Source: Heritagella caecorum (GTDB lineage Bacteria > Bacillota > Clostridia > Oscillospirales > Acutalibacteraceae). From it: a DNA stretch of 32,028 nt. Shown one piece after another: positions 7,947-16,309 of the stretch. Below the pieces are notes generated by a model. The model saw nothing but the letters and a program-made list of their open reading frames with translations. It did not search any database and had not been told where the DNA came from. The DNA lies in contig CAJFQL010000025.1 of the NCBI GenBank assembly GCA_904419035.1, positions 1-32,028 of the forward strand, read 5' to 3'. How positions within the stretch are numbered: position 1 is the first letter of the stretch; the number at the start of each line of letters is the position of its first letter. A program made the translations under genes and the position numbers.

Positions 7947-8912
7947 TTATACCCGGGTCACACACACCGAAAACGCGCCTTCCATCCGGCAACACCCTTT
8001 TTGGGCCGGTACATAAAAGCTGTCGCCCTGACGGGCTTGTATGCTTTGGCCGTTGACTGTTAGCATGCCTTTACCGCGGATGACCACTAGGGAGCGGAAG
8101 GAATCCTCCCCCAGCGGGATATCGCAGGCCGTTTCGCAATCGTACCGTTCAGAAATAAAATACCGGCACTGTCCCAGCAACGTATAGCGGCCACCCGGAA
8201 TATTTTCCGGCTGCAAGAAAGACGGACCCGCCTCCCCTTTTTGCAGGCAGCTTACGCGCAGCGCTTTATCCAGGTGCAGCTCCCGCAACTGCCCGTTTTG
8301 ATCCCGGCGGTGATAATCATACAGCCGGTAGGTGGTATTGCTGTTCTGCTGGATTTCGCACAAAGTGATGCCCGCCCCAATCGCATGGATCGTGCCCGCT
8401 TTGATAAAGAACACGTCCCCGGGGTGTACGGCTTCTTTGTGCAGCACGTCTTCCAGCGTGCCGTTTTCGGCCCGCTGCCGCACTTCTTCGGGGGAAAGGT
8501 CCCGCTCCACGCCAAAATACAGAAATGCACCCGGCTCGCTTTGCAGAATCAGCCACATTTCTGTTTTGCCGTATTCATGCTCATGCGCCCAGGCAAAGGC
8601 ATCGTCGGGGTGAACCTGTACCGATAAAGGCGCCGCCGCGTCAATCAGCTTAATCAGCACGGGAAAACGCTCGAACGTTTTTCCGTGTGTGCCCAGTGTA
8701 CAGGCTCCGTCCCCCACAATCCAGTCGGAAAACCGCTCACCGGCGGCCTTCCCACTTGCAAGGGTGGCACTTCCGTTTTCGTGGGCCGACAGCACCCAGC
8801 TTTCGGCACAGGTACTTGCCCCAGCGGGCTGCCGGTACTCGGTCAGTAATTTCGTTCCCCCCCATACCGCCTGGTGGCACGAAGGCTTCATCTTATAAAT
8901 CGCTTCGATCAT
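7947..8912 (-). CDS. manA: Mannose-6-phosphate isomerase, class I
   Basis: A zinc enzyme interconverting mannose-6-phosphate and fructose-6-phosphate. Family marks: VQVHPDD (His101 region), GKTEMW, the metal and active-site stretch AGTIHAIG (His176 region), and EIQQNSNTTYRLYDYHR. The length of 321 residues is the short bacterial (Bacillus-like) form. Its start overlaps the end of the upstream epimerase by 4 nt (ATGA), so it is translationally coupled, and it is the last gene of the araR-araD-manA operon. Pairing with an L-ribulose-phosphate epimerase is not the usual setting for manA. A role for an unusual sugar phosphate is possible but not shown. Confidence 0.93.
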   Translation of the reverse strand: MIEAIYKMKPSCHQAVWGGTKLLTEYRQPAGASTCAESWVLSAHENGSATLASGKAAGERFSDWIVGDGACTLGTHGKTFERFPVLIKLIDAAAPLSVQVHPDDAFAWAHEHEYGKTEMWLILQSEPGAFLYFGVERDLSPEEVRQRAENGTLEDVLHKEAVHPGDVFFIKAGTIHAIGAGITLCEIQQNSNTTYRLYDYHRRDQNGQLRELHLDKALRVSCLQKGEAGPSFLQPENIPGGRYTLLGQCRYFISERYDCETACDIPLGEDSFRSLVVIRGKGMLTVNGQSIQARQGDSFYVPAQKGCCRMEGAFSVCVTRV

Positions 8913-9625
8913 TTATTTTGATGCCCCTGCCCATAATAAGCATGTGCGCCATGTTTGCGTAGGAAATGTTTATCGAGAAGTTCCTGCTGCATCACATGGC
9001 CGGGCTGCGGCGCAATTGCTTCCGTATGCCAGGCCATCATGGCCAGTTCTTCCAACACCACCGAATTGTGCACCGCTTCCATGGCGTCTTTGCCCCAGGT
9101 AAACGGCCCGTGGGACTGTACCAGTACGGCAGGGATATGGTCGGGATTCTTGCCCTCAAAAGTTTCTACAATCACGCGGCCGGTCTCTTTTTCGTATTCG
9201 CCGCTCACATCATCGCCGATTTCGGCGGGCGTCATCCGGCGGGTACACGGCACCGGGCCGTAAAAATAATCGCCGTGGGTCGTCCCATACGCCGGAATAT
9301 CGCGCCCGGCCTGAGCCCAAATCGTCGCCCAGCGGGAATGGGTGTGCACCACGCCGCCGATATTCGGAAACGCCTTATACAGTTCCACGTGGGTTGCCGT
9401 GTCGGACGAAGGGTTCAGTTTCCCCTCTACTTTGTTTCCGTCCAGATCCACGACCACCATATCGTCGGGGGTCATGGTATCGTAATCGACACCGGACGGT
9501 TTAATGACAAACAAGCCTTTTTCCCGGTCAATGCCCGACACATTGCCCCAGGTAAACACCACCAGCCCGTAACGGGGCAGCAGCAAATTGGCTTTGTAAA
9601 CTTCTTCCTTTAATTTTTCCAGCAT
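8909..9625 (-). CDS. araD: L-ribulose-5-phosphate 4-epimerase
   Basis: A class II aldolase-fold zinc enzyme that converts L-ribulose-5-phosphate to D-xylulose-5-phosphate, feeding the pentose phosphate route. Marks: GNVSG, KPSGVDYD, SSDTATHVELYKAFP, the metal histidines in VVHTHSRWATIWAQ (about 94 and 96), GTTHGDYFYGPVPCTR, and a C-terminal metal histidine region. The 238 residues fit AraD and UlaF/SgbE. The start has AAAGGAGG. The adjacent AraR-type repressor argues for arabinose rather than ascorbate use. No araA or araB is in the window. Confidence 0.93.
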   Translation of the reverse strand: MLEKLKEEVYKANLLLPRYGLVVFTWGNVSGIDREKGLFVIKPSGVDYDTMTPDDMVVVDLDGNKVEGKLNPSSDTATHVELYKAFPNIGGVVHTHSRWATIWAQAGRDIPAYGTTHGDYFYGPVPCTRRMTPAEIGDDVSGEYEKETGRVIVETFEGKNPDHIPAVLVQSHGPFTWGKDAMEAVHNSVVLEELAMMAWHTEAIAPQPGHVMQQELLDKHFLRKHGAHAYYGQGHQNK

Positions 9626-9679
9626 GATAAATCCTCCTTTTGGTGGGATCAGCAGTCCCTATTACGAACCCGGCTCTAC

Positions 9680-10771
9680 TTATTTCAGCCGGGCCACGCT
9701 CTCTTTTTCCACCAGGGTCATTTTCATGACATCCGACGGTTCCGGACGGCCGGTTTCCACCATGCGAATGATCTTTTCGGCCACCCGGTGCCCCATGGCT
9801 TCCTTGGGGTGCTCAAATGTGGTAATCTTCACCGGCGAATAATCCGACACGCTGGCATTATCGAACCCCACCACAGAAATTTCCTGTGGCACATGGAACC
9901 CATGGTTCCGCAGCAATTCAATCAGCCCGTAGGCAATCTGGTCATTATAGCACACCACGCCGTCGCAATTTTTCAGGCTCTGGATCACGTGGTGGGCCAT
10001 ATCGCCATGGAATAAGTCTGCTTTGTCCCCGGTGGAATACCACACCACGTTGTCGTCGTTGAGTACGCCCCCCGCTTGGGATAATCCTTTGGCAAAACCG
10101 GCGTACCGCTCATGGCCCTGGCGGTCATCGGATTTAAAAATCCCGCCCAACCGGGTGCAGCCTGCCCCCAGCAGCACTTTCACGGCATCATACCCCGCCG
10201 CGCGGTCATCGGTCACCACATACACACTGCCGGGCAGTTCCTGATAAAAGCCGTTAAAGAACACGCAGGGCACACCCATATTCTGCAGTTTGTTGTAAAG
10301 CTCAATATTCGGGTTGGGCAGCGCCGTCTTGGTGCCTTCCACAATCAGCCCGTCCACTCCGCTTTCGATAAACGAATGCAATAGCTGGGCTTCGGTTTCC
10401 ACCCGGTTTTGCGTAACCCCCAGCGACAAATGATAGCCCGCCGCGGACAAAGTTTCTTCGGTTCCCCGGATGATGGCCGGGAAAATATAATCGGTAATAT
10501 ACGTGGCGATCAGCCCGATCGTACGGGTGCGCTGCGTGCTGCGTCCTCCGGCAATATATGTGCCGCTGCCCCGCCGCCGTACGAGAACGCCTTCCTGTTC
10601 CAAAATGCCCAGCGCTTGGCGCACCGTCTGCCGGCTAAAGCCATAGGCGGCCGACAATTGGTTTTCACTCATCAGTTTATCCCCGGTTTTATACCGGCCT
10701 TCGCTAATATCTTTTCTAATATGATCCATCAGGATCTGATATTTGGCTCCTTGTTTTGGATGGTTGCTCAT
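9680..10771 (-). CDS. araR: AraR-type repressor (GntR HTH plus LacI-like sensor)
   Basis: A 363-residue transcription factor, the size of Bacillus AraR. Residues about 8-75 form a GntR-type winged helix (LMSENQLSAAYGFSRQTVRQ, GSGTYI). From about residue 85 it has a periplasmic-binding/LacI sugar-sensing domain (TIGLIATYITDYIFPAIIRG, ISVVGFDNASVSDY). It lies first in an operon with araD and manA, with a 54-nt gap and no strong terminator between, so it likely controls its own operon in response to a pentose. No good Shine-Dalgarno is obvious before the ATG at 10771 (GGGAAAGCGGGCGAAAAAC). Confidence 0.9.
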   Translation of the reverse strand: MSNHPKQGAKYQILMDHIRKDISEGRYKTGDKLMSENQLSAAYGFSRQTVRQALGILEQEGVLVRRRGSGTYIAGGRSTQRTRTIGLIATYITDYIFPAIIRGTEETLSAAGYHLSLGVTQNRVETEAQLLHSFIESGVDGLIVEGTKTALPNPNIELYNKLQNMGVPCVFFNGFYQELPGSVYVVTDDRAAGYDAVKVLLGAGCTRLGGIFKSDDRQGHERYAGFAKGLSQAGGVLNDDNVVWYSTGDKADLFHGDMAHHVIQSLKNCDGVVCYNDQIAYGLIELLRNHGFHVPQEISVVGFDNASVSDYSPVKITTFEHPKEAMGHRVAEKIIRMVETGRPEPSDVMKMTLVEKESVARLK

Positions 10772-10825
10772 GTTTTTCGCCCGCTTTCCCTTTGCTAATT
10801 TTCTTGGCCACTATCTTGTCTTCTT

Positions 10826-10858
10826 CATACAACTTGTGTCATCCAGTCCATACAACTT
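10826..10858. promoter_or_regulatory. Direct repeats downstream of the araR promoter, candidate operator
   Basis: The decamer AAGTTGTATG (minus strand) occurs twice, at 10849-10858 and 10826-10835, in phase at 23 bp (about two helical turns). Both lie just after the predicted start of araR transcription. The half-site shares TTGTA with the known AraR box, but the arrangement differs (direct, not inverted). Confidence 0.4.
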
Positions 10859-10860
10859 AG

Positions 10861-10889
10861 ATTATAGGCTATTCCCTGCCCGAATGCAA
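10861..10889 (-). promoter_or_regulatory. araR-araD-manA promoter
   Basis: Minus strand TTGCAT (10884-10889), 17-nt spacer, perfect TATAAT (10861-10866). It lies about 90 nt before the araR ATG. Confidence 0.65.
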
Positions 10890-10934
10890 TGCTCTTTTTG
10901 TGGTTTTTCCGCCGGAATTTTCCCCGAAAGATTC

Positions 10935-10963
10935 TTGCACTTAAAAAACGGGCTTGTTATACT
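10935..10963 (+). promoter_or_regulatory. Promoter of the ThrE-type exporter operon
   Basis: TTGCAC (10935-10940), 17-nt spacer, TATACT (10958-10963). It points away from araR, and transcription would start around 10970. Confidence 0.7.
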
Positions 10964-10968
10964 GAAGG

Positions 10969-10998
10969 AAACGGCTTTTCGCTTTGGAAAAGCCGTTT
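10969..10998 (+). promoter_or_regulatory. Hairpin at the 5' end of the exporter mRNA
   Basis: Perfect 12-bp stem (10969-10980 with 10987-10998) and a 6-nt loop, starting essentially at the predicted transcript start. There is no T-run after it, so it is not a normal terminator. A stabilising 5' hairpin or protein site is more likely. Confidence 0.6.
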
Positions 10999-11027
10999 GC
11001 ATGTCTGTGAAAAGGGGTTAAAACGTA

Positions 11028-11792
11028 TTGGATACCTATATGAACCGTCTGCTCTCGGTCAGCATGCGTATTGGCGTGCTGATGCTGCAAAGCGGAGCTG
11101 AAATTTACCGGGTGGAAGACTCGATCTACCGCATTCATCGGGCTTACTGCGCCAGTGAATCCCAGGTGTACTGCGTGCCCACCACGGTTATCGCCTCGGT
11201 CAGCCTGCCTGATGGAAAAACCGCCACCCGGTGTGTGCGCGTCAATAGCCATTGCACCAATTTATCCCGCATGATGGCTTTAAGTGATCTGTGCCGCCGT
11301 ATTTGCCTATTAAAACCGGATTTTGATACCATCGACCGGGAAGTGGACCGCATCCTTTCTATGCCGGTGTATAAGTCCTGGCAGATGTGTGTCGCCTGGG
11401 CGCTAGTATCCGCCGGCTTCACCATGTTGTTTGGCGGTGGCTTTTTGGAATCGGCTTTGTCCCTGATTCCGGCGGTACTGGTGGCCCTGCTGTCTTTCCC
11501 GCTGGGGCGGCTGCATGTGAACGCATACTTTAACTTATTGCTGGAAAGTTTCTGCATTGGCGCTATTTCCATGTCTTTTTCGTTTGTCTTTCCCGCCATT
11601 CACAGCGATGCCATTATCATTGGCGTGCTGATGAATTTGGTACCGGGGCTAGCCCTGACAAACTGCATTCGCGACGTCATGGCCGGGGATTTGACCGCCG
11701 GTGTCAGCAAACTGGCCGATGTCATATTGACCGCTGTGAGTATTGCGTTAGGGGCCGTAGGGGCCGCTGTGTTGATGGGAGGTGGCTTTTAA
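11028..11792 (+). CDS. Threonine/serine exporter, ThrE N-terminal-domain protein
   Basis: A 254-residue protein of the split ThrE (PF06738) family. The N-terminal half has the soluble family region (LMLQSGAEIYRVEDSI, CVPTTVIASV), followed by about five membrane segments from residue 120. It is expected to form a membrane exporter for L-threonine/L-serine together with the next gene. The start is TTG at 11028, placed 10 nt after AAAAGGGG. The alternative ATG at 11040 would be 22 nt away. The next gene begins 3 nt after the stop. Family assignment is firm; substrate is by family only. Confidence 0.88.
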   Translation: MDTYMNRLLSVSMRIGVLMLQSGAEIYRVEDSIYRIHRAYCASESQVYCVPTTVIASVSLPDGKTATRCVRVNSHCTNLSRMMALSDLCRRICLLKPDFDTIDREVDRILSMPVYKSWQMCVAWALVSAGFTMLFGGGFLESALSLIPAVLVALLSFPLGRLHVNAYFNLLLESFCIGAISMSFSFVFPAIHSDAIIIGVLMNLVPGLALTNCIRDVMAGDLTAGVSKLADVILTAVSIALGAVGAAVLMGGGF

Positions 11793-11795
11793 ACC

Positions 11796-12623
11796 ATGGA
11801 TGAACTGCCTTTCTTTTTAGCGATTGCCTGTTGTGTAATCGGGTGCTTTGGTTTTTCCATGAGCAATAACGTGCGCCGCCGTACGCTCTTGTGGACTTCC
11901 ATTGGCGGCTGTGTCGCGCTGGCGGTCTATTTACTCACCCCCGTTAGTCTTGGGGTCGCCATGCGCAGTTTTTTCGGTACCTTGGCCGCTGCCCTCTATA
12001 GCGAAGCCATGGCGCGGGTGCGCAAAGCGCCGGTAACGGTATTTTTGATCACGGGACTCTTTTCGCTGGTGCCCGGCGCCGGCATCTATTACAGCATGAA
12101 ATATGCCGTTTCGGGCCAGGCCGACTTGTTCCTTGCGAAATTGCTGGAAACCCTGGGGGTAGCCGGCGCCATGGCCCTGGGGGTCATTCTGGTTTCGTCC
12201 CTGGCACGGCTTACAACAGGTTTACTGCGTCAGCGTTACCCATCGCCGCCCTTAAAGGCACCTGGGGAAGTGTCCGGTGTGATCGACCGGCCGGCCGGGC
12301 AGCAGGCCAGCTGTAAAACCCACGCTTCTTCCTGGAATCTGGGGTATACGATGCTGCCGGACGGTTCGCGGCAGCGGCTGCTTATTATGGGCCTCCATAC
12401 ACCCATTTCGGCGTTTACCGGCCGCAAGGCAGCGCTGATCGAACCGGATAACGGGCAAGCCCCCCTTTTGGCAGCTGTCCCCTTCGGCCTTACCACCAAT
12501 AAGGAGGAAATCCGCCTGGCCATGGACAGCCTGTACCCCGGGGAATCCTACCGCATTCGTATGCTGCTGCATGCCCCCTCTTTATCGGTATCAGAACCTC
12601 TTTCGAAGGGTTCCTCACAATAA
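11796..12623 (+). CDS. Threonine/serine exporter second subunit with extra C-terminal domain
   Basis: Residues 1-145 match the second half of split ThrE exporters (PF12821 type): several membrane segments and the conserved GLFSLVPGAGIYYSM. GGAGG overlapping the end of the preceding gene drives its start. Normal members end near residue 150. Here about 125 further polar residues follow (from about 150), with no membrane segment, including CKTHASSWNLGYTMLPDGSR and GESYRIRMLLHAP. I do not recognise this tail. It is in frame and of the same codon style, so it does not look like a frameshift. It would be cytoplasmic if the last helix ends inside. Confidence 0.85.
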   Translation: MDELPFFLAIACCVIGCFGFSMSNNVRRRTLLWTSIGGCVALAVYLLTPVSLGVAMRSFFGTLAAALYSEAMARVRKAPVTVFLITGLFSLVPGAGIYYSMKYAVSGQADLFLAKLLETLGVAGAMALGVILVSSLARLTTGLLRQRYPSPPLKAPGEVSGVIDRPAGQQASCKTHASSWNLGYTMLPDGSRQRLLIMGLHTPISAFTGRKAALIEPDNGQAPLLAAVPFGLTTNKEEIRLAMDSLYPGESYRIRMLLHAPSLSVSEPLSKGSSQ

Positions 12624-12639
12624 ACGGCACAGACCGTTT
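12622..12639. repeat. Inverted repeat overlapping the exporter stop codon
   Basis: AAACGG (12622-12627), six nt, CCGTTT (12634-12639). Too short for a strong terminator and lacking a T-run. It could be a weak terminator or a regulator site before the GH31 gene, 37 nt upstream of its start. Confidence 0.35.
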
Positions 12640-12675
12640 GCCACTTACTCTTACACTATGAAAGGATGAAAAACT

Positions 12676-14670
12676 ATGAGCATGTTCGAACAAAAAGGGA
12701 ACGCCCTGATCGCCCGGTATAACGGCGAAATTGTCCAGGTGGAGCCCTGGGGCGAAAACAGTTTGCGGGTGCGGGCTGTCAAAATGGGGTCGATCCTCGA
12801 TACCGACTACGCCCTGCTCCCTCCCGCCCCCAGCACACCGGTCATTCACGTGGAGGAAAACGGCGCCACCATCCAAAACGGGAAACTGCGCGCTGTGCTC
12901 ACCCAGAATGAAGGCGGCCTGTGCGAAATCGCCTATGAAAACCAGCACGGCAAAGAGCTGTTCCGGGAACTTAACTGGCACGGCGCTTTAAATCTGTACG
13001 CCCGCCGGTTTAAACCCATTTTGGGCGGCGACTATGAACTGACCGCTTCCTTCCTCAGCGATCCGGATGAAAAACTGTACGGCATGGGCCAATACCAGCA
13101 GGCCGTGATGAATATCAAAAACTGTACGTTCGAACTGGCCCACCGCAATTCCCAGGCCAGCGTGCCGTTTGTACTTTCCAGCCGCGGGTACGGTTTTTTG
13201 TGGCACAACCCGGCTATCGGCCGCGCTTCTTTCTGCCGCAACCGCACCGAATGGGTCGCCCAGAGCACAAAACAGCTGGATTACTGGGTAACCGCCGGGG
13301 ACACGCCCGCCGAAATCGAAGAAGCCTATGCCAAAGCCACCGGTACCGTGCCCATGATGCCCGAATACGGCCTTGGATTCTGGCAGTGCAAATTGCGCTA
13401 CTGGAACCAGGAACAGGTGCTGCAAGTCGCCCGGGAATACAAACGCCGGGGATTGCCGCTGGATGTGATTGTCATCGACTTTTTCCACTGGCCGCGCATG
13501 GGGGATTTCCGCTTTGACGAGAAATTCTTTCCCGATCCCAAAGCCATGTGCCAGGAACTCAAAGAACTGGGCGTGGCGCTCATGGTGTCCATCTGGCCGC
13601 AAATTGATTTGCGCAGCGAAAACTTCCAGGAAATGAAGGAAAAAGGGCTGCTCATTCAGGCGGAATACGGGGTCAAAGTCTCCATGCAGTTTGGCGGCGA
13701 CAGCCTGTTTCTGGATGCTACCAACCCCGAAACCCGGGATTTTGTGTGGAAAAAGTGCAAACAGAATTATTACGACAACGGCGTCAGCCTGTTCTGGCTG
13801 GATGAAGCCGAACCGGAATATGGCGTATACGAATTTGACAACTACCGCTACAAGATCGGCTCCAACGTACAAATCGGCAATGTCTATCCGCAAATGTACT
13901 CCCGCCTGTTCTATGACGGCATGAAGCAGGAAGGCCAGGAAAAAATCGTCAACCTGGTGCGCTGCGCCTGGGCCGGCAGCCAGCGGTACGGTGCCCTGGT
14001 GTGGAGCGGCGACGTCCATTCCACCTTCGAAGATTTCCGCAGCCAGCTGTGCGCCGGGCTGCACATGGGGATTTGCGGCATTCCGTGGTGGACCACCGAC
14101 ATCGGAGGATTTTCCGGCGGTGATTCCACGTCGCCGGCGTTCCGGGAACTGCTGGTGCGTTGGTTCCAATACGGCACGTTCTGCCCGGTGATGCGGCTGC
14201 ACGGTGACCGTCTGCCCGATACCATGATTAACGGTAGCGACGGGCTGCAAAACTGCCACACCGGTTCGGATAACGAAGTATGGAGCTTTGGTGACGACGT
14301 GTACGAAATTTTGCGCCGGTACATGATGCTGCGGGAAACCATGCGGGATTACACCCGTTCCCTCATGCAAGAGGCCCACGAAAAGGGCTCCCCCGTTATG
14401 CGCACGCTGTTCTATGAATTCCCCGATGATCCCACCTGCTGGGAAACAGAAGAAACCTACCTATTCGGGCCCGATGTGCTGGTAGCTCCTATCCTGTATG
14501 AAGGGGCCACAAACCGTCCGGTTTATCTGCCCAAGGGCGCCCGCTGGACGGACCTGCATACGGGCCGGGAGTTTGAGGGCGGTCAGACCATCACCGCCGA
14601 AGCGCCGCTTTCGGTGATTCCGGTCTTTTTGCGGGATGGCCGCCACAAAGAATGGATCGGGCAGATCTAA
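12676..14670 (+). CDS. Glycoside hydrolase family 31 (alpha-xylosidase/alpha-glucosidase-like)
   Basis: This 664-residue enzyme has no signal peptide, so it acts in the cytoplasm on imported oligosaccharides. Layout: N-terminal beta-sandwich (about 1-220), a TIM barrel from about 230 (PEYGLGFWQCKLRYWNQEQV, DVIVIDFFHWPRMGDF) and C-terminal beta domains. The catalytic nucleophile is Asp376 in FWLDEAEPEYG and the acid/base is Asp446 in VWSGDVHSTF. The WLD-x-x-EPE form occurs in alpha-xylosidase-like branches of GH31 rather than YicI itself. AAAGGAT precedes the ATG by about 9 nt. No own promoter was seen, so it may be transcribed with the exporter genes. Family is sure; substrate is open. Confidence 0.92.
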   Translation: MSMFEQKGNALIARYNGEIVQVEPWGENSLRVRAVKMGSILDTDYALLPPAPSTPVIHVEENGATIQNGKLRAVLTQNEGGLCEIAYENQHGKELFRELNWHGALNLYARRFKPILGGDYELTASFLSDPDEKLYGMGQYQQAVMNIKNCTFELAHRNSQASVPFVLSSRGYGFLWHNPAIGRASFCRNRTEWVAQSTKQLDYWVTAGDTPAEIEEAYAKATGTVPMMPEYGLGFWQCKLRYWNQEQVLQVAREYKRRGLPLDVIVIDFFHWPRMGDFRFDEKFFPDPKAMCQELKELGVALMVSIWPQIDLRSENFQEMKEKGLLIQAEYGVKVSMQFGGDSLFLDATNPETRDFVWKKCKQNYYDNGVSLFWLDEAEPEYGVYEFDNYRYKIGSNVQIGNVYPQMYSRLFYDGMKQEGQEKIVNLVRCAWAGSQRYGALVWSGDVHSTFEDFRSQLCAGLHMGICGIPWWTTDIGGFSGGDSTSPAFRELLVRWFQYGTFCPVMRLHGDRLPDTMINGSDGLQNCHTGSDNEVWSFGDDVYEILRRYMMLRETMRDYTRSLMQEAHEKGSPVMRTLFYEFPDDPTCWETEETYLFGPDVLVAPILYEGATNRPVYLPKGARWTDLHTGREFEGGQTITAEAPLSVIPVFLRDGRHKEWIGQI

Positions 14671-14750
14671 AAACCGACCCTTTTCGGAAAAACTCCTGTG
14701 TTTTTTCCTTATTTTCCATGATTCAGCCCCTGTAGTCCCCCACTTTTATC

Positions 14751-14759
14751 TGGTATAAT
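14751..14759 (+). promoter_or_regulatory. Extended -10 promoter for the GH30 gene
   Basis: TGGTATAAT: an extended -10 (TG at 14751-14752, TATAAT 14754-14759). No good -35 is seen, and the start lies about 75 nt before the GH30 ATG. Confidence 0.6.
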
Positions 14760-14839
14760 CTATTGTGTTCTATTGAAATTATCTATTTGGGTGCCGGCCG
14801 TTTCTCAACACAGCACCCAAATTGCGAGGAGGATGTCTG

Positions 14840-16180
14840 ATGAAAATCCGCCATATCGCCACCAGCGAAACCCAGCGGTTTGTGGAACAACCGGTTACGG
14901 CCCGCCCTGCCACCACCCAAACGCTTTCGTTAACGGGTGAAAAAAAGCAGGAAATCCTGGGCTTTGGCGGCTGTTTTAACGAACTTGGATGGGACGCCTT
15001 GCTGCGCGCACCCAAAGAAGACCGGGAAGCCTTTATGCATGACCTGTTTTCGCCGGAAGGGTGCGGTTTTACCTGCGGCCGTGTCTCCATTGGCGCCAAC
15101 GATTTCAGCCTTTCGTGGTACAGCTGCGACGAATCGGACGAAGACGATTACGATTTGACCCACTTTTCCATTGAACGGGACAAAAAATATACCCTGCCTT
15201 ACATCCACGAAGCCCAGAAGAGCTGCCCGCAGCTGACGCTGTTCGCGTCGCCCTGGAGCCCGCCGGTGTGGATGAAAACGAAAAAAGCCTACAACTTTGG
15301 CCGCATCCGCATGGAACCGGCCGTACTTTCGGCCTACGCCAAATACTTCTGCCGGTTTGTAGACGCCTATGACAAAGAGGGCGTCGATGTTTCCATGGTG
15401 CATGTACAGAACGAACCCATGGCCGACCAGAAATTCCCCAGCTGCCTGTGGTATGGCTGCGACATGCGGGATTTCATCAAAGGGTACCTAGGGCCCGAAA
15501 TGGAAAAGGCCCCGAAAAAAGCCGAAATCTGGCTGGGCACGATCAACGGCCCGTTTACCGATATCCGCTGGCCCGGCCCGGGGAACAGCCCGGACTGTGA
15601 CTATTTTGACCAGTTTGCCAACACCATTCTGTCCGATGACGAGGCCCGCCGGTATATCACCGGGGTTGGCGTCCAGTGGGGCGGCAAACACCAGATTGAC
15701 GAAATCCTGGCCGCTTACCCGGAAATGCGCGTGATGCAGACCGAAAGCGAATGCGGCGACAGCCTGAACGACTGGCCGCAGATGGAATACATCTTCCGGC
15801 AGATGTGGCGGTACTTCCGCGTAGGGGCCGAACGGTATGTCTACTGGAATATGGCCCTGATGGAAGGCGGTATCTCCACCTGGGGCTGGCGTCAAAATTC
15901 CCTGGTTACCGTCAGTGAAGATGGCAAACTAACGCTGCAGCCGGAATACTATTTGATGAAGCACTTCTCCCATTTTGTGAAGAAGGGCGCCCGGTATTGC
16001 CCGGTGCAAGGCCGCTGGGCGGCCAACACGGTCGCTTTCGAAAACCCCGACGGCACCCTGGTTTTGGTGGTGGGCAGCAGCATGAACGAAGACCGCCCGT
16101 TCACCTTCACCCGGGGGGATGAAAGCTTTACGGAAATCATTCCCGCCCATACGATCCATACGTTCGTCATCGAACCGTAA
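14840..16180 (+). CDS. Glycoside hydrolase family 30 (glucosylceramidase-like)
   Basis: A retaining beta-glycosidase of 446 residues without a signal peptide, so probably cytoplasmic. Marks: EILGFGGCFNELGWDAL, SPWSPPVWMKT, acid/base Glu192 in HVQNEPMADQKFPSC, nucleophile Glu302 in MQTESECGD, and a C-terminal beta domain. Substrates in the family include beta-glucosides, beta-1,6-glucans and xylans, and this one cannot be specified. The start is the ATG at 14840 with AGGAGG 6 nt upstream. A TTG at 14822 is in frame but would put the ribosome site inside the gene. Its own extended -10 promoter and a strong terminator frame it. Confidence 0.92.
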   Translation: MKIRHIATSETQRFVEQPVTARPATTQTLSLTGEKKQEILGFGGCFNELGWDALLRAPKEDREAFMHDLFSPEGCGFTCGRVSIGANDFSLSWYSCDESDEDDYDLTHFSIERDKKYTLPYIHEAQKSCPQLTLFASPWSPPVWMKTKKAYNFGRIRMEPAVLSAYAKYFCRFVDAYDKEGVDVSMVHVQNEPMADQKFPSCLWYGCDMRDFIKGYLGPEMEKAPKKAEIWLGTINGPFTDIRWPGPGNSPDCDYFDQFANTILSDDEARRYITGVGVQWGGKHQIDEILAAYPEMRVMQTESECGDSLNDWPQMEYIFRQMWRYFRVGAERYVYWNMALMEGGISTWGWRQNSLVTVSEDGKLTLQPEYYLMKHFSHFVKKGARYCPVQGRWAANTVAFENPDGTLVLVVGSSMNEDRPFTFTRGDESFTEIIPAHTIHTFVIEP

Positions 16181-16257
16181 TTTTTCCTTTGTTTACACAA
16201 CTTTGTTTTCTGTTTTTCAGGGGCAGAAACCAAAGACTTTCCGAATATCCCAACAAA

Positions 16258-16300
16258 ACAAAAGGCCGGCGCTTTTGAAAGCGCCGGCCTTTTGTTGTCT
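16258..16300. terminator. Bidirectional terminator, GH30 gene and serine operon
   Basis: Perfect 15-bp arms (16258-16272 and 16281-16295), with T-rich flanks on both strands. It ends the GH30 gene (plus) and the DUF1015 gene (minus). Confidence 0.92.
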
Positions 16301-16309
16301 TTTTGTGTT

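Noticed and set aside
14671..14700. Terminator after the GH31 gene (CCGA/TCGG)
   Set aside because: Only a 4-bp stem with a poor T-run; too weak to call.
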